Of a stretch of 64,000 nucleotides of DNA, positions 26,385 to 35,161 are shown piece by piece (the stretch's first letter is position 1; each line of letters starts with the position of its first letter). This DNA is from Spartobacteria bacterium (GTDB taxonomy: Bacteria > Verrucomicrobiota > Verrucomicrobiia > Chthoniobacterales > UBA10450). The stretch spans positions 186,219 to 250,218 of the forward strand of contig PLCN01000002.1 in NCBI GenBank assembly GCA_003134785.1, read 5' to 3'. The notes under the pieces are model-generated. The model was not told the DNA's origin. It was given only the letters and a program-made list of their open reading frames with translations, and did not search any database. Position numbers and translations under genes: made by a program.

Positions 26385-27026
26385 GGCCGGGCGCTCAATC
26401 ATCATTTCGCATCTGTCCGTTCCACCCGATCGCCACCAAGGATGGAAGGGCAGCAAAAGCTTAGTTATGAAATAACTTCTCGCCGGGCGAGTCGCGACCT
26501 ATCATTCCTGACGTTAGCTTCGAGCGCTTATCATGGAAGAGACAGGGGCAAAATTGACGGGTGGTGAACCTCTCAGTATCGGCACTCACTGTAATCGTGG
26601 ATTCCCCCCAAGTGGGGATTTATGTCAAGTAGAAATTCTCGGCCGATGACGAGGCGTGATCATTCTTGAACGGGAGCTTCGCGACGCAAATTGATTCCAA
26701 GTCCCACCGCCACCAACGTGCTCGAGCAATTCGCGACTGGCGCAGATTCAGTGATGTCGATGACTTCGGTGAGCGGGAGTTTGAAAACGCTGAACGCGTA
26801 GGCCTGACCGATGGAAAGATTGGAGCAAGAGAAAGAATTATCTTTCCGTCGCGTTCGAAACGGATTGATTCGCTTTTTCGCATCGGATCCTTTGATCGAG
26901 ATCAGACAATTGCCGATCCTGGTTATAGTCGCTTGCTTGTTCCTCCGGCCGCACTCGCTGTCCTTCTTTTTTTCTTTACTCTGCGAGCCAGCTCGCTCTA
27001 GATCGGGGAAGCTACCGTTCCGCAAA
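26385..27026. other. Intergenic region upstream of the porin
   Basis: This is about 640 nt without a supported gene. A weak TCCCC...GGGGA hairpin lies near 26605-26619. The plus-strand frame from 26811 runs into the porin but has no signal-peptide logic before 27027. A minus-strand frame (26660-27025) ends in a segment vaguely like a PEP-CTERM sorting tail, not strong enough to call. Confidence 0.4.
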
Positions 27027-28484
27027 ATGCTAAATATGAAAATTCGGATCGTTTTTCCGTTCGCGGCTTTCTTTTCGTTCCTGTTTTGTTCGCTCCTGCG
27101 CGCTCAGGATGCGGCCAGCCAATCGGCGGACGCGCGCTTGCTAAGTCTGGAGAAAGCCGTTCGCCAACTACAGCAACGGAACGCCGAGCTAGAAAGCGAA
27201 GTGCACCAACTAAAGTCGAAGAGCGGCCCGACGGCGCCAATGTCTACTTCGCCCGATGCCAGGTTCACCACCACAACCGACAGTAAAGCGGTCTCCGCTC
27301 CAACTCCGCCGCCGGTGGACGTGCATCCCGGCGGCTCGGAATTCAAGCTGACGCTCGGCGGTTATATCCAGGTGAATTTCGAGGGCGGCGATGTTTCCGC
27401 TTTCGAGGGCCGTTTCGGTTCCACTGCGCTGAAAGACCGCTTCCGGCTCCGCCGTGCCCGCATTTCGCTGATGGGCGATTTCGCGGAGCAATTCGATTTC
27501 AAGATCGAAGGCGATTTCGAGCAAAGCGACTCAGCCATCACCGCACTGAAGACGGTCAACGTCGCCACCGGCGCCACCACGACCGTTAATACTGCAAATC
27601 GGACCGAATTTTCCGGCACCGACATTTTTATTAACTGGCATGGCATTCCCGAAGCCAACTTCAAAGTCGGCCAATTTAAAGCGCCTTTCGGGCTGGAGAA
27701 CCTCACTCCGGACACACTGATTTATACAATCGAGCGCAGCCTCGCCACCGGTGCACTCACGCCCGAACGGCAAATCGGCGCGATGCTTTGGGGCAAGCCG
27801 CTGGCCACCGCCGTGCCGGATGAGAAAGATTTCGTGACTTACTATGCCGGCATCTTCAACGGCAACGGGCGCAATTTTAACAACAACGATAATAACAACT
27901 TCATGGGCGTCGGCCGGCTCGAGCTCCTGCCCTTCAAAGGAAAAATCATGGGACAGGACGCGAGCTTGAAGCTCGGGGGCGATTATCTGTTCAGCAGCGA
28001 CGATGCCGGCACCAATATATCGCCTACCCTGAATTTGAAGGTGAATCCCGATGGTTCGTTGACTTCCTACACGTTGCCGGGCGCGGACAAGCGGCACGCG
28101 TGGAGCATCGACGCCTGGCTTAACGTCGGGCCGTTTGATTTGATCGGCGAATATCTTGACGAGAGCGTGGATGGAAGGACGGTCAACGGAGTCGCGCCCG
28201 GATTCCGGGACTTCGAAGCCCACGGCTGGTACGTGCAGGGCAGCTATTTTATCATCCCGAAAAAACTGCAGGCGGTCGTGAAATGGGAAGAGCTTTCGCC
28301 GGATCAACTGCCGAACGACGGCATACATTCCGTCACCGCCGGCCTGAACTACTATATCCACGCCGATAATGTAAAAGTTATGGCCGATTACGTGCATACC
28401 TGGTCGGATTTCCGCGAGGCTAATCCGCGGTTCGGCGACGACCAGTTCGACGAAATCGTGCTGCGGATGCAGGTGATTTTCTAA
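27027..28484 (+). CDS. OprO/OprP-type outer-membrane porin
   Basis: The product has 485 residues from the ATG at 27027 (a second ATG at 27036 is equally possible). A signal peptide ends at SLLRA. It is followed by a coiled coil of about 30 residues (LLSLEKAVRQLQQRNAELES) that would form the trimeric periplasmic stalk, a Thr/Pro linker, and a 16-strand-type barrel beginning KLTLGGYIQVNFEGGD. The C-terminal residue is Phe, as expected for outer-membrane insertion. It probably transports anions such as phosphate or pyrophosphate. It is the only intact relative of porin remnants A and B. Confidence 0.88.
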   Translation: MLNMKIRIVFPFAAFFSFLFCSLLRAQDAASQSADARLLSLEKAVRQLQQRNAELESEVHQLKSKSGPTAPMSTSPDARFTTTTDSKAVSAPTPPPVDVHPGGSEFKLTLGGYIQVNFEGGDVSAFEGRFGSTALKDRFRLRRARISLMGDFAEQFDFKIEGDFEQSDSAITALKTVNVATGATTTVNTANRTEFSGTDIFINWHGIPEANFKVGQFKAPFGLENLTPDTLIYTIERSLATGALTPERQIGAMLWGKPLATAVPDEKDFVTYYAGIFNGNGRNFNNNDNNNFMGVGRLELLPFKGKIMGQDASLKLGGDYLFSSDDAGTNISPTLNLKVNPDGSLTSYTLPGADKRHAWSIDAWLNVGPFDLIGEYLDESVDGRTVNGVAPGFRDFEAHGWYVQGSYFIIPKKLQAVVKWEELSPDQLPNDGIHSVTAGLNYYIHADNVKVMADYVHTWSDFREANPRFGDDQFDEIVLRMQVIF

Positions 28485-28676
28485 AGTCGATCGCGCTTAC
28501 CGGCCGTGGAACGCCGGATGGCTTCCCTTCACCGCCACGAAAGTCCCGCGCGACAGGTCGCGCAAATTTTTCCATCGCCGGTCAGGGTTCCTTCCCGGCG
28601 CCGACGCCAGCGCTCAAGCTACTTGATTGACGAACGGATCGCTTCAAACCGGCTTACGCCATGGCGGTGGAACAGG

Positions 28677-28752
28677 TTGACTTATAACTGGACTTACACT
28701 GGACTAGTCAGACGATCGGGCTTGACTTATAACTTGACTAACGCTTGACTAA
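28677..28752 (+). repeat. Cluster of TTGACT direct repeats in front of the Fic gene
   Basis: TTGACTTATAACT occurs exactly twice (28677 and 28722, 45 nt apart). TTGACTAA then follows twice (28734 and 28745). The last three TTGACT units are spaced 12 and 11 nt apart, roughly one helical turn, and end 6 nt before the GTG start at 28759. The arrangement looks like an operator array or overlapping promoter boxes for autoregulation. Confidence 0.55.
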
Positions 28753-28758
28753 TAAACC

Positions 28759-29760
28759 GTGAGTTACGAGCCCATTTTTACCATTACGCCGAAGTTGCTC
28801 TCGCAAGTGGAGCAGGTCGCGGCCTTGCGCGAGCGTATTTTGGCGGCGTCGGTGCAGGTGCCCTGGATTCCGGCGCTGCAAAAAGATACGCGCATTCGCA
28901 ACGCGCATTCTTCGACCGCGATCGAGGGCAATCCGCTCACCTTGGAACAGGTGCGCGCGATCGAAGAGGGGCGGGAGATTCCGGCGACTGCACAACGGTC
29001 CCGGCGGGAAGTGGCAAATTATTTCGCCGGTTTGCGCTTCGTGGAGAAAAACGCGCAGCTCAGCGCGATCACTCATACCAGGGTGTTGAAGTTGCACCGC
29101 ATCATGGCGGGCGAGGTGATGGACCAGGGGACGGCCGGCCAGTATCGAACGATTCGCGTGCGGGTGGGGAGTTATGTGGCGCCGGCGCCGGATCGAGTGC
29201 GGCCGATGATGTCGGAATTGCTGGAGTGGTGGAACAAGCACGAAGAGATCTCTCCGATCCTGAGCTCGGCCATCGTGCATCATCAGTTTGAAACAATTCA
29301 CCCGTTTGCCGACGGCAACGGACGCACGGGCCGAATGCTTAGCTTGTGGGAGCTGTATCGGCGCGGCTTCGACAATCATCACATTTTTTCGATCGATGAA
29401 TTTTATTGGGAGGATCGCCCGCGTTATTACGCTGCGCTCGAGAAGGTGCTGGAGGATGACGGCGCCTTGACGAGTTGGCTCGAGTACAGCGCGGATGGAT
29501 TGCGCGTGACGTTGGAGCGAGTTTGGAGCCGGATTCAAAAGCTGACGGCGCGTGCCGGAAAAGCGAAGCTGGTGCTTCGGCCGAAACAGGAGCAATTACT
29601 CCATCTGCTGCGCGAGCACAGGGCGCTGAGGCCACGCGAAATCTGGGATGCAATCGGCGTATCGAAACAAGGCGCGCTGGACTTGCTAAACCCGCTAATC
29701 AAAGCCGGGCTCGTCCGGCGGATCGGAACAAAGAAGCTCGGGCGGTATGTTTTAACCTGA
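28759..29760 (+). CDS. Fic-domain AMP transferase with C-terminal winged helix
   Basis: The product has 333 residues with a GTG start. An N-terminal helix carries the auto-inhibitory motif SSTAIEGN (S52 to G57, the S/T-x-x-x-E-G/N rule of class II Fic proteins). The Fic core has the complete active site HPFADGNGRTGR (181-192). Residues 265-330 form a winged helix-turn-helix (LRPREIWDAIGVSKQGALDL). Fic enzymes transfer AMP or related groups to target hydroxyls. The HTH suggests the protein also binds DNA, possibly the TTGACT repeats just upstream. No antitoxin-sized partner gene is present. Confidence 0.9.
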   Translation: MSYEPIFTITPKLLSQVEQVAALRERILAASVQVPWIPALQKDTRIRNAHSSTAIEGNPLTLEQVRAIEEGREIPATAQRSRREVANYFAGLRFVEKNAQLSAITHTRVLKLHRIMAGEVMDQGTAGQYRTIRVRVGSYVAPAPDRVRPMMSELLEWWNKHEEISPILSSAIVHHQFETIHPFADGNGRTGRMLSLWELYRRGFDNHHIFSIDEFYWEDRPRYYAALEKVLEDDGALTSWLEYSADGLRVTLERVWSRIQKLTARAGKAKLVLRPKQEQLLHLLREHRALRPREIWDAIGVSKQGALDLLNPLIKAGLVRRIGTKKLGRYVLT

Positions 29761-29864
29761 GCGCGCGAAATGATCTTGATCCTTTCGGCGCCAGGCCTCA
29801 AGCGCTACATGTTTACGCCGGGACGCGCGTGTGCGAAAAAACGCTCCCGCCCCAAATTTATTTC

Positions 29865-32834
29865 ATGAAGCTCAAGCTCCCAACCCTGGTCCTCCTTGTC
29901 CTTGGCGTCGGCTTCGTCTTCGTCTGCCTGAAGGCGGAGGCCGAAGAGAATAAGGAAGAGGCGCGATTTCTCTCCAACGTCCGGCAGCTTATCTTCGAGG
30001 GGCGGCGGAGCGGGGAAGGTTATTTCTCGCCCGATGGCAAGTCGCTCATCTTTCAAAGCGAGCGCGAAGCCGATAACCCATTCTATCAGATCTACACACT
30101 CGATCTCACTTCGGGAGACATCCACCGCGTCTCGCCTGGAATCGGAAAGACGACCTGCGGGTTCTTTCGGCCTGGAAAGGACGACGTGCTGTTCGCTTCC
30201 ACGCATCTGGATCCGAAAGCGCGAGAGAAACAAAAAGCGGAACTGGATTTTCGCGCTTCGGGAAAAGAGCGCCGCTATTCGTGGGATTACGACGAGACGA
30301 TGGATATTTTCGCGGCCATGCGCGATGGCTCGAATCTGCGGCAGCTGACCAAGGCGAACGGGTACGACGCGGAAGCGAGTTATTCACCGGACGGGAGCAA
30401 GATTGTGTTCTGCTCTCTCCGCGCGGCTTATCCGCTCGAGAAACTTTCCGCCGAAGATCGCAAGCGTTACGAAACTGATCCGGCGTACTTCGGCGACATC
30501 TACATCATGGACGCTGATGGTTCAAATCAGCGCCGGCTTACTTCCACGCCGGGCTATGACGGCGGGCCATTCTTCTCGCCGGATGGCCAACGCATTATCT
30601 GGCGGCGGTTCGATAAGAGCGGTGCGATCGCGGATGTCTATACCATGAAGTTGGATGGCTCGGATGAACGCCGGCTCACCGATTTCAAGGCGATGTCGTG
30701 GGCGCCGTACTTCCATCCGTCGGGCCAGTACGTGATCTTCACTTCGAACAAGCTCGGCTTTTCAAATTTCGAGCTCTACCTCGTCGATGCCGCCGGTGAG
30801 CACGAACCGGTGCGGGTAACATTCACTGACGGGTTCGACGGTCTGGCGGTGTTCTCACCCGATGGCAAACAACTTTGCTGGACGACCGGCCGCACCGCCG
30901 ATGGAAAGTCGCAGCTTTTCCTGGCGAATTGGAATCACGAAGCGGCGCTGAAGGCCATTTCGCAATCACCGCGCGCCGGTCAAAATCCCGCTCCGTCCGC
31001 TTCGGCCGCGGTCAAGCCAACGGAGGCGCCGCTGGGTCCTCGATCCGGAAACGCCGGTTCATCGGAGATCACCGCGGCAGATCTGCGGGAGGAAGTTCGC
31101 TATCTTGCTTCCGAGGAACTCGAGGGTCGGATGACGGGAAGCGCGGGGGCCAAGAAGGCGGCGGATTATCTCGCGGACCGTTTGCAGAATTCCAAACTGA
31201 AACCGGCGGGAGACAACGGCACGTTCTTCCAAAAGTTTGAGTTCAACGCGGGTGTAAAAATACTGACGAATCAGAACGAACTGCTCCTGCGCGGAGACGC
31301 CAAGAGCGAACCGGTCCGGTTCCAGGTCGAGAAGGATTTCGCGCCGCTTTCGTTCACGGAGAACCAGACGGTGGACGGCGAAGTCGTGTTCGCGGGCTAC
31401 GGCTTGTCCGTGCCGGGGAAAGGACCCGACGGCTATGACTCGTATGCCGGCGTGGATGTGAAGGACAAGATCGCACTCGTCATGCGTTACGTGCCGGAGG
31501 GGGTCGATCCAAAACGGCGACAGGAGTTGAACCGATACGCCGGACTTCGCTACAAGGCGATGCTGGCGCGCGAGCACGGTGCGAAAGCGGTGTTGTTCGT
31601 CTCGGGACCAAATTCCCCGAGTCGAGGCGAACTCATCGCCGCATCTTTCGATGCCAACATGGCGAATTCGGGCATCGTGGCCGCGAGCATCTCCAGCAGC
31701 GTGGTGGACGCGCTCTTCCAACGCACTGGCAAAGATTTGAAATCCCTCCAGTCAGCGCTCGACAAGGAAGATCCCCATGCGGAAAAGGGCTTCACGCTTC
31801 CGAAGTTGACGGCGCACATCACGGCCGCGGTGGAGCGGCTCAAGAAGGAGGACCGCAACGTCCTCGCGTTGCTTCCGCCATCCGGTCCGCCGGAGCGAGC
31901 CGAGTACGTCGTCATCGGCGCGCATTACGATCATCTTGGCTTCGGCGAGACCGGCGCGATGAAACGGCAAGGCGAGGAAGGGAAAATTCATCCGGGCGCC
32001 GACGACAATGCGTCCGGTTCGGCCGCGGTCCTGGAATTGGCAGCCTCCTTTGCGGAAGAACGAAAAGCGAAACCGCAGGAGTTTCGCCGCGGAATCATTT
32101 TCGCGCTTTGGTCGGGAGAGGAAATCGGTTTGATCGGCTCGTCCTACTTCGTCGAACATCCGCCGGTCGCGCTGTCGAATGTCGCCGCCTACGTGAACTT
32201 CGACATGGCGGGGCGGCTGCGAGAAAACAAACTTAGTTTGCAAGGTGTCGGATCATCGAACGCGTGGCGTCGCCTGATCGAGAAGCGCAACGTCGCGGCC
32301 GGTTTCAATCTCGCGCTGCAGGAAGATCCTTATCTGCCCACGGATGTGACCGCGTTCTATCCCAAGGGCGTGCCGGTGCTGAATTTTTTCACGGGCGGCC
32401 ACGATGATTATCACCGGCCCACGGACACCGCCGACAAACTCGATTACGACGGCTTGGAGCGGATCACGAAGCTCGCGCGCGGGTTAGTGGTGGATCTCGT
32501 GAAAGGCGAAGAGCGGCCCGATTACGTGAAGGTGCAAGAAAGGGAAAAGACCGCGAGCCGGGAAACCTTGCGCGTTTTTCTGGGCACGATCCCCGACTAC
32601 ACGACCGAAGTCGTAGGCGTAAAACTCGCGGGGATACGCGGCGGCAGTCCGGCGGAAAAAGCGGGATTGAAGGCCGGCGACGTCATTGTCGAGTTCGGCG
32701 GCCAGAAAGTCTCGAACATCTACGACTACACTTATGCGCTCGACGCGGCCAAGATCGGCGAGCCCGTGGACATCATCGTGATGCGCGACGGCCAGCGGGT
32801 GAAAATCACGGTCACGCCGGAGGCCAGGAAGTAG
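29865..32834 (+). CDS. Secreted TolB-propeller / M28 aminopeptidase / PDZ fusion protein
   Basis: The product has 989 residues from the ATG at 29865; the frame is open further upstream inside the Fic gene, but the signal peptide (MKLKLPTLVLLVLGVGFVFV) fixes the start. Residues 35-365 are TolB-like PD40 propeller blades (GYFSPDGKSLIF, ASYSPDGSKIVF, PFFSPDGQRIIW). Residues 400-900 are an M28 Zn-aminopeptidase with a PA insert; metal ligands appear in VIGAHYDHLG, HPGADDNASGSAAVLELA, SGEEIGLIGS and HRPTDTADK. Residues 905-985 are a PDZ domain (GGSPAEKAGLKAGDVIVEFG). Function: extracytoplasmic peptide degradation. Confidence 0.9.
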   Translation: MKLKLPTLVLLVLGVGFVFVCLKAEAEENKEEARFLSNVRQLIFEGRRSGEGYFSPDGKSLIFQSEREADNPFYQIYTLDLTSGDIHRVSPGIGKTTCGFFRPGKDDVLFASTHLDPKAREKQKAELDFRASGKERRYSWDYDETMDIFAAMRDGSNLRQLTKANGYDAEASYSPDGSKIVFCSLRAAYPLEKLSAEDRKRYETDPAYFGDIYIMDADGSNQRRLTSTPGYDGGPFFSPDGQRIIWRRFDKSGAIADVYTMKLDGSDERRLTDFKAMSWAPYFHPSGQYVIFTSNKLGFSNFELYLVDAAGEHEPVRVTFTDGFDGLAVFSPDGKQLCWTTGRTADGKSQLFLANWNHEAALKAISQSPRAGQNPAPSASAAVKPTEAPLGPRSGNAGSSEITAADLREEVRYLASEELEGRMTGSAGAKKAADYLADRLQNSKLKPAGDNGTFFQKFEFNAGVKILTNQNELLLRGDAKSEPVRFQVEKDFAPLSFTENQTVDGEVVFAGYGLSVPGKGPDGYDSYAGVDVKDKIALVMRYVPEGVDPKRRQELNRYAGLRYKAMLAREHGAKAVLFVSGPNSPSRGELIAASFDANMANSGIVAASISSSVVDALFQRTGKDLKSLQSALDKEDPHAEKGFTLPKLTAHITAAVERLKKEDRNVLALLPPSGPPERAEYVVIGAHYDHLGFGETGAMKRQGEEGKIHPGADDNASGSAAVLELAASFAEERKAKPQEFRRGIIFALWSGEEIGLIGSSYFVEHPPVALSNVAAYVNFDMAGRLRENKLSLQGVGSSNAWRRLIEKRNVAAGFNLALQEDPYLPTDVTAFYPKGVPVLNFFTGGHDDYHRPTDTADKLDYDGLERITKLARGLVVDLVKGEERPDYVKVQEREKTASRETLRVFLGTIPDYTTEVVGVKLAGIRGGSPAEKAGLKAGDVIVEFGGQKVSNIYDYTYALDAAKIGEPVDIIVMRDGQRVKITVTPEARK

Positions 32835-32906
32835 CGATTAGTCATGCACCCATCGCGTTGGAAACTTAAAGTCGAACGCGGATGAGGGTGGCTGCTATAT
32901 TGCGGG

Positions 32907-34154
32907 ATGAATGCTGCGGAACCGCGCCCGAGCCCCGTCGATTGGAACGCTCTCCGCGCTGACTTCCCGATCCTTCGGCAGGAAGTGCGCGGTCGGCCAC
33001 TGATCTATTTCGACAATGCCGCCAGCACTCAAAAACCGCGCGCCGTCCTCGATGCTTTGCGGCGTTTCGATGAGTGCGATCACGCCAATGTGCATCGTGG
33101 TTTACATGAGCTGAGCTCGCGAGCCACCGCCGCGTTCGAAAGGACGCGCCAACGCGTAGCGGATTTCCTCGGCGCCGCCAGCGCGGACGAGATCGTCTTT
33201 ACGCGCGGCACGACGGAAGCGATCAACCTGGTGGCGAATGCGTGGGGCGGAAAGTTTCTGCGAGCCGGCGATGTGATCCTGCTGACCGAGATGGAGCATC
33301 ACAGCAATCTCGTCCCGTGGCAGCTCTTGGCCGAACGGTCCGGCGCGCGGCTGCGATTTGTGCCCGTGCGCGAGGATGACGGCACGCTCGCGCTCGACCA
33401 GCTCCACGCGCTGCTCACGCCGGAAGTGAAGCTCTTCGCGTTTACGCACATCTCGAATTCTCTCGGCACCATCAATCCCGTTGCCGAGCTCTGCGCCGCG
33501 GCGCGCGAGATCGGTGCGGTGACATTAGTGGACGCGGCGCAGAGCGCGGGGCATCTGCCGATCGACGTGCGCGAACTCGGCTGCGATTTCCTCGCGTTTT
33601 CTGGCCACAAGATGTGCGGCCCGACCGGCATTGGTGTGCTTTATGGTCGCGCCGAAATTTTGGATGCGATGCCGCCATGGCACGGCGGGGGAGAAATGAT
33701 CGTCAGCGTCACCTTGGAAAAGAGCACCTTCAAAAATGCTCCGCACAAATTCGAAGCCGGAACACCGAATATTTCCGGCGTGATCGGCCTCGGGGCGGCC
33801 ATTGATTATCTGGAGGAGGTCGGCCGGGATCGCATTTTCGAGCACGATCAAGGGCTCGCGCTTTACGCAATGGACCGGCTTGCTGAACTTCCTGGGGTGC
33901 GGACGCTCGGGCCGCGCGACCGGCGCGGCGGTCTCGTCAGCTTTGTGGTGCACGCGGCGCATCCGCATGATGTCACCACCTTCGCGGATCAATACGGCTT
34001 GGCGCTCCGCGGCGGCCATCATTGCAACCAGCCACTCATGCGCAAATTAGGATTGCCCGGGACGGCGCGCGCGAGCTTCTACTTTTATAACACACGCGAG
34101 GAGGTGGATGGAATGATCGCCATCCTGGCGGCGGCCGAACGTTTTTTCGCGTGA
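32907..34154 (+). CDS. sufS: SufS-type cysteine desulfurase
   Basis: The product has 415 residues. It is a PLP-dependent class V aminotransferase fold that takes sulfur from cysteine for Fe-S assembly. Visible features are the PLP-contact EMEHHSNLVPWQ, the Schiff-base Lys in FSGHKMCGPTGIGVLYG, and the persulfide Cys in LRGGHHCNQPLMRKLG near the C-terminus. It overlaps the SufU scaffold gene by 4 nt (GTGA). No SufBCD genes lie next to it, so those would be elsewhere. It starts 72 nt after the peptidase gene. Confidence 0.93.
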   Translation: MNAAEPRPSPVDWNALRADFPILRQEVRGRPLIYFDNAASTQKPRAVLDALRRFDECDHANVHRGLHELSSRATAAFERTRQRVADFLGAASADEIVFTRGTTEAINLVANAWGGKFLRAGDVILLTEMEHHSNLVPWQLLAERSGARLRFVPVREDDGTLALDQLHALLTPEVKLFAFTHISNSLGTINPVAELCAAAREIGAVTLVDAAQSAGHLPIDVRELGCDFLAFSGHKMCGPTGIGVLYGRAEILDAMPPWHGGGEMIVSVTLEKSTFKNAPHKFEAGTPNISGVIGLGAAIDYLEEVGRDRIFEHDQGLALYAMDRLAELPGVRTLGPRDRRGGLVSFVVHAAHPHDVTTFADQYGLALRGGHHCNQPLMRKLGLPGTARASFYFYNTREEVDGMIAILAAAERFFA

Positions 34155-34627
34155 ACTCCGAACTCGAAGATCTTTACCAGGAGGTGCTCCTGGATCACGC
34201 GAAACACCCGCGGAATTTTGGCGAGATCAACGAGGGCGGGGTGCATGTGCATGGCGATAATCCCTCCTGCGGAGATGAGATTCATCTTCATGTCCGGTTC
34301 GGGAAAGAGGGGCGGGTCGATGAGTTAAAATTCACCGGCCAGGGATGCGCGATCAGCCTCGCCTCGGCTTCGTTGATGACGGTCAAACTGAAAGGCAAGA
34401 CCGCTGCGGAAGCCGCTGAGTTCTCCCGCGCTTTTCGTGAGATCGTCACGACCGAAGTTCCCGACGCGGCTCCCGCCCTGGGCGATTTGCGGGTGTTCAG
34501 CGGCGTGCGGAGATTTCCGCAGCGAGTGAAATGCGCGGTGCTTCCCTGGGCGGCGATGGAGCAGGCGTTGCGGCAGACCAACGGCGAAGCAACGGTCTCG
34601 ACGGAGACGGACTCTGGCGGTTCCTGA
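34151..34627 (+). CDS. sufU: SufU/NifU-like Fe-S assembly protein
   Basis: The product has 158 residues with a GTG start overlapping the sufS stop by 4 nt. The three conserved Cys ligands are present: C40 in DNPSCGDEIH, C66 in GQGCAISLASASLM and C128 in RVKCAVLPW. The Asp next to C40 (in SCGDE) is the fourth Zn ligand in SufU proteins. SufU works mainly as a Zn-dependent sulfurtransferase accepting persulfide from SufS. The short extension after VKCAVLPW is normal. Confidence 0.92.
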   Translation: MNSELEDLYQEVLLDHAKHPRNFGEINEGGVHVHGDNPSCGDEIHLHVRFGKEGRVDELKFTGQGCAISLASASLMTVKLKGKTAAEAAEFSRAFREIVTTEVPDAAPALGDLRVFSGVRRFPQRVKCAVLPWAAMEQALRQTNGEATVSTETDSGGS

Positions 34628-34647
34628 TCTCGGGAGGGAGCCCGATT

Positions 34648-34661
34648 CCGGACGGGTCCGG
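34648..34661. terminator. Small hairpin between convergent sufU and the ferritin-like gene
   Basis: CCGGAC and GTCCGG are separated by two bases, in the 49-nt gap between two convergent stop codons. The stem is short and no T-run follows, so a bidirectional terminator role is tentative. Confidence 0.3.
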
Positions 34662-34676
34662 TCCTCCGGAATTCCC

Positions 34677-35132
34677 TTAGCTTTCGATCGCGGGATTGTC
34701 GATCCCGAGCGCGCCGGCCAAGTCTGTAAAGTGCTCCTGCTCCTGCGCGATAATCTTCCGCAGCACTTCACTGATCCCGAATTCGCCCATCGCTTCGGCC
34801 TGACGAATCCGCTCCCGATAGTTGATGATGGTCTGCTTCTCGTTCTCGAGATCGAACCGAAGCATGTCTTCCGCTTTGTCCGAGGTCTTGACCGGCTTGG
34901 GAGTGGTCACGGGAGTGCCGTTCAGGTAATCGATTTGCTTCGCAATCAAAATGGCGTGGCTCAATTCCTCTCCGGCGTGGACCTGCAACTCGCGGGCGAT
35001 GTCCGTGAACTGCGCGCCCTTGATCGTCTGGCTGTAAATCACGTAAGCGATGATGGCTTGGTATTCGCGGGCCAGGTCTTCGTTTAGTAGTTCTATGAAG
35101 CCTTTGCGGGTTAGTGGTGCGTCTTTGCTCAT
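34677..35132 (-). CDS. Ferritin-like diiron protein
   Basis: The product has 151 residues from the ATG at 35132 (the frame is open to 35189). The four-helix bundle has the Glu/His ligand pattern of the ferritin-like superfamily: LNEDLAREYQAIIAY, HAGEELSHA (ExxH), FDLENEKQTIINY and AQEQEHF (ExxH). It resembles bacterioferritin/DPS-like 'ferritin-like domain' proteins that store or detoxify iron; no haem-binding Met of bacterioferritin is obvious. It is the last gene of the long minus-strand run (43.6 to 34.7 kb), 29 nt after the Tgt fusion gene, and convergent with sufSU. Confidence 0.8.
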   Translation of the reverse strand: MSKDAPLTRKGFIELLNEDLAREYQAIIAYVIYSQTIKGAQFTDIARELQVHAGEELSHAILIAKQIDYLNGTPVTTPKPVKTSDKAEDMLRFDLENEKQTIINYRERIRQAEAMGEFGISEVLRKIIAQEQEHFTDLAGALGIDNPAIES

Positions 35133-35161
35133 GCCCAATGATCGCCCGCTCTGATCAAGTT

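Noticed and set aside
26660-27025. Minus-strand frame ending in a segment like a PEP-CTERM/VPDSG sorting tail
   Set aside because: The sorting motif is not intact, the hydrophobic stretch is too short and the start lacks a signal peptide.
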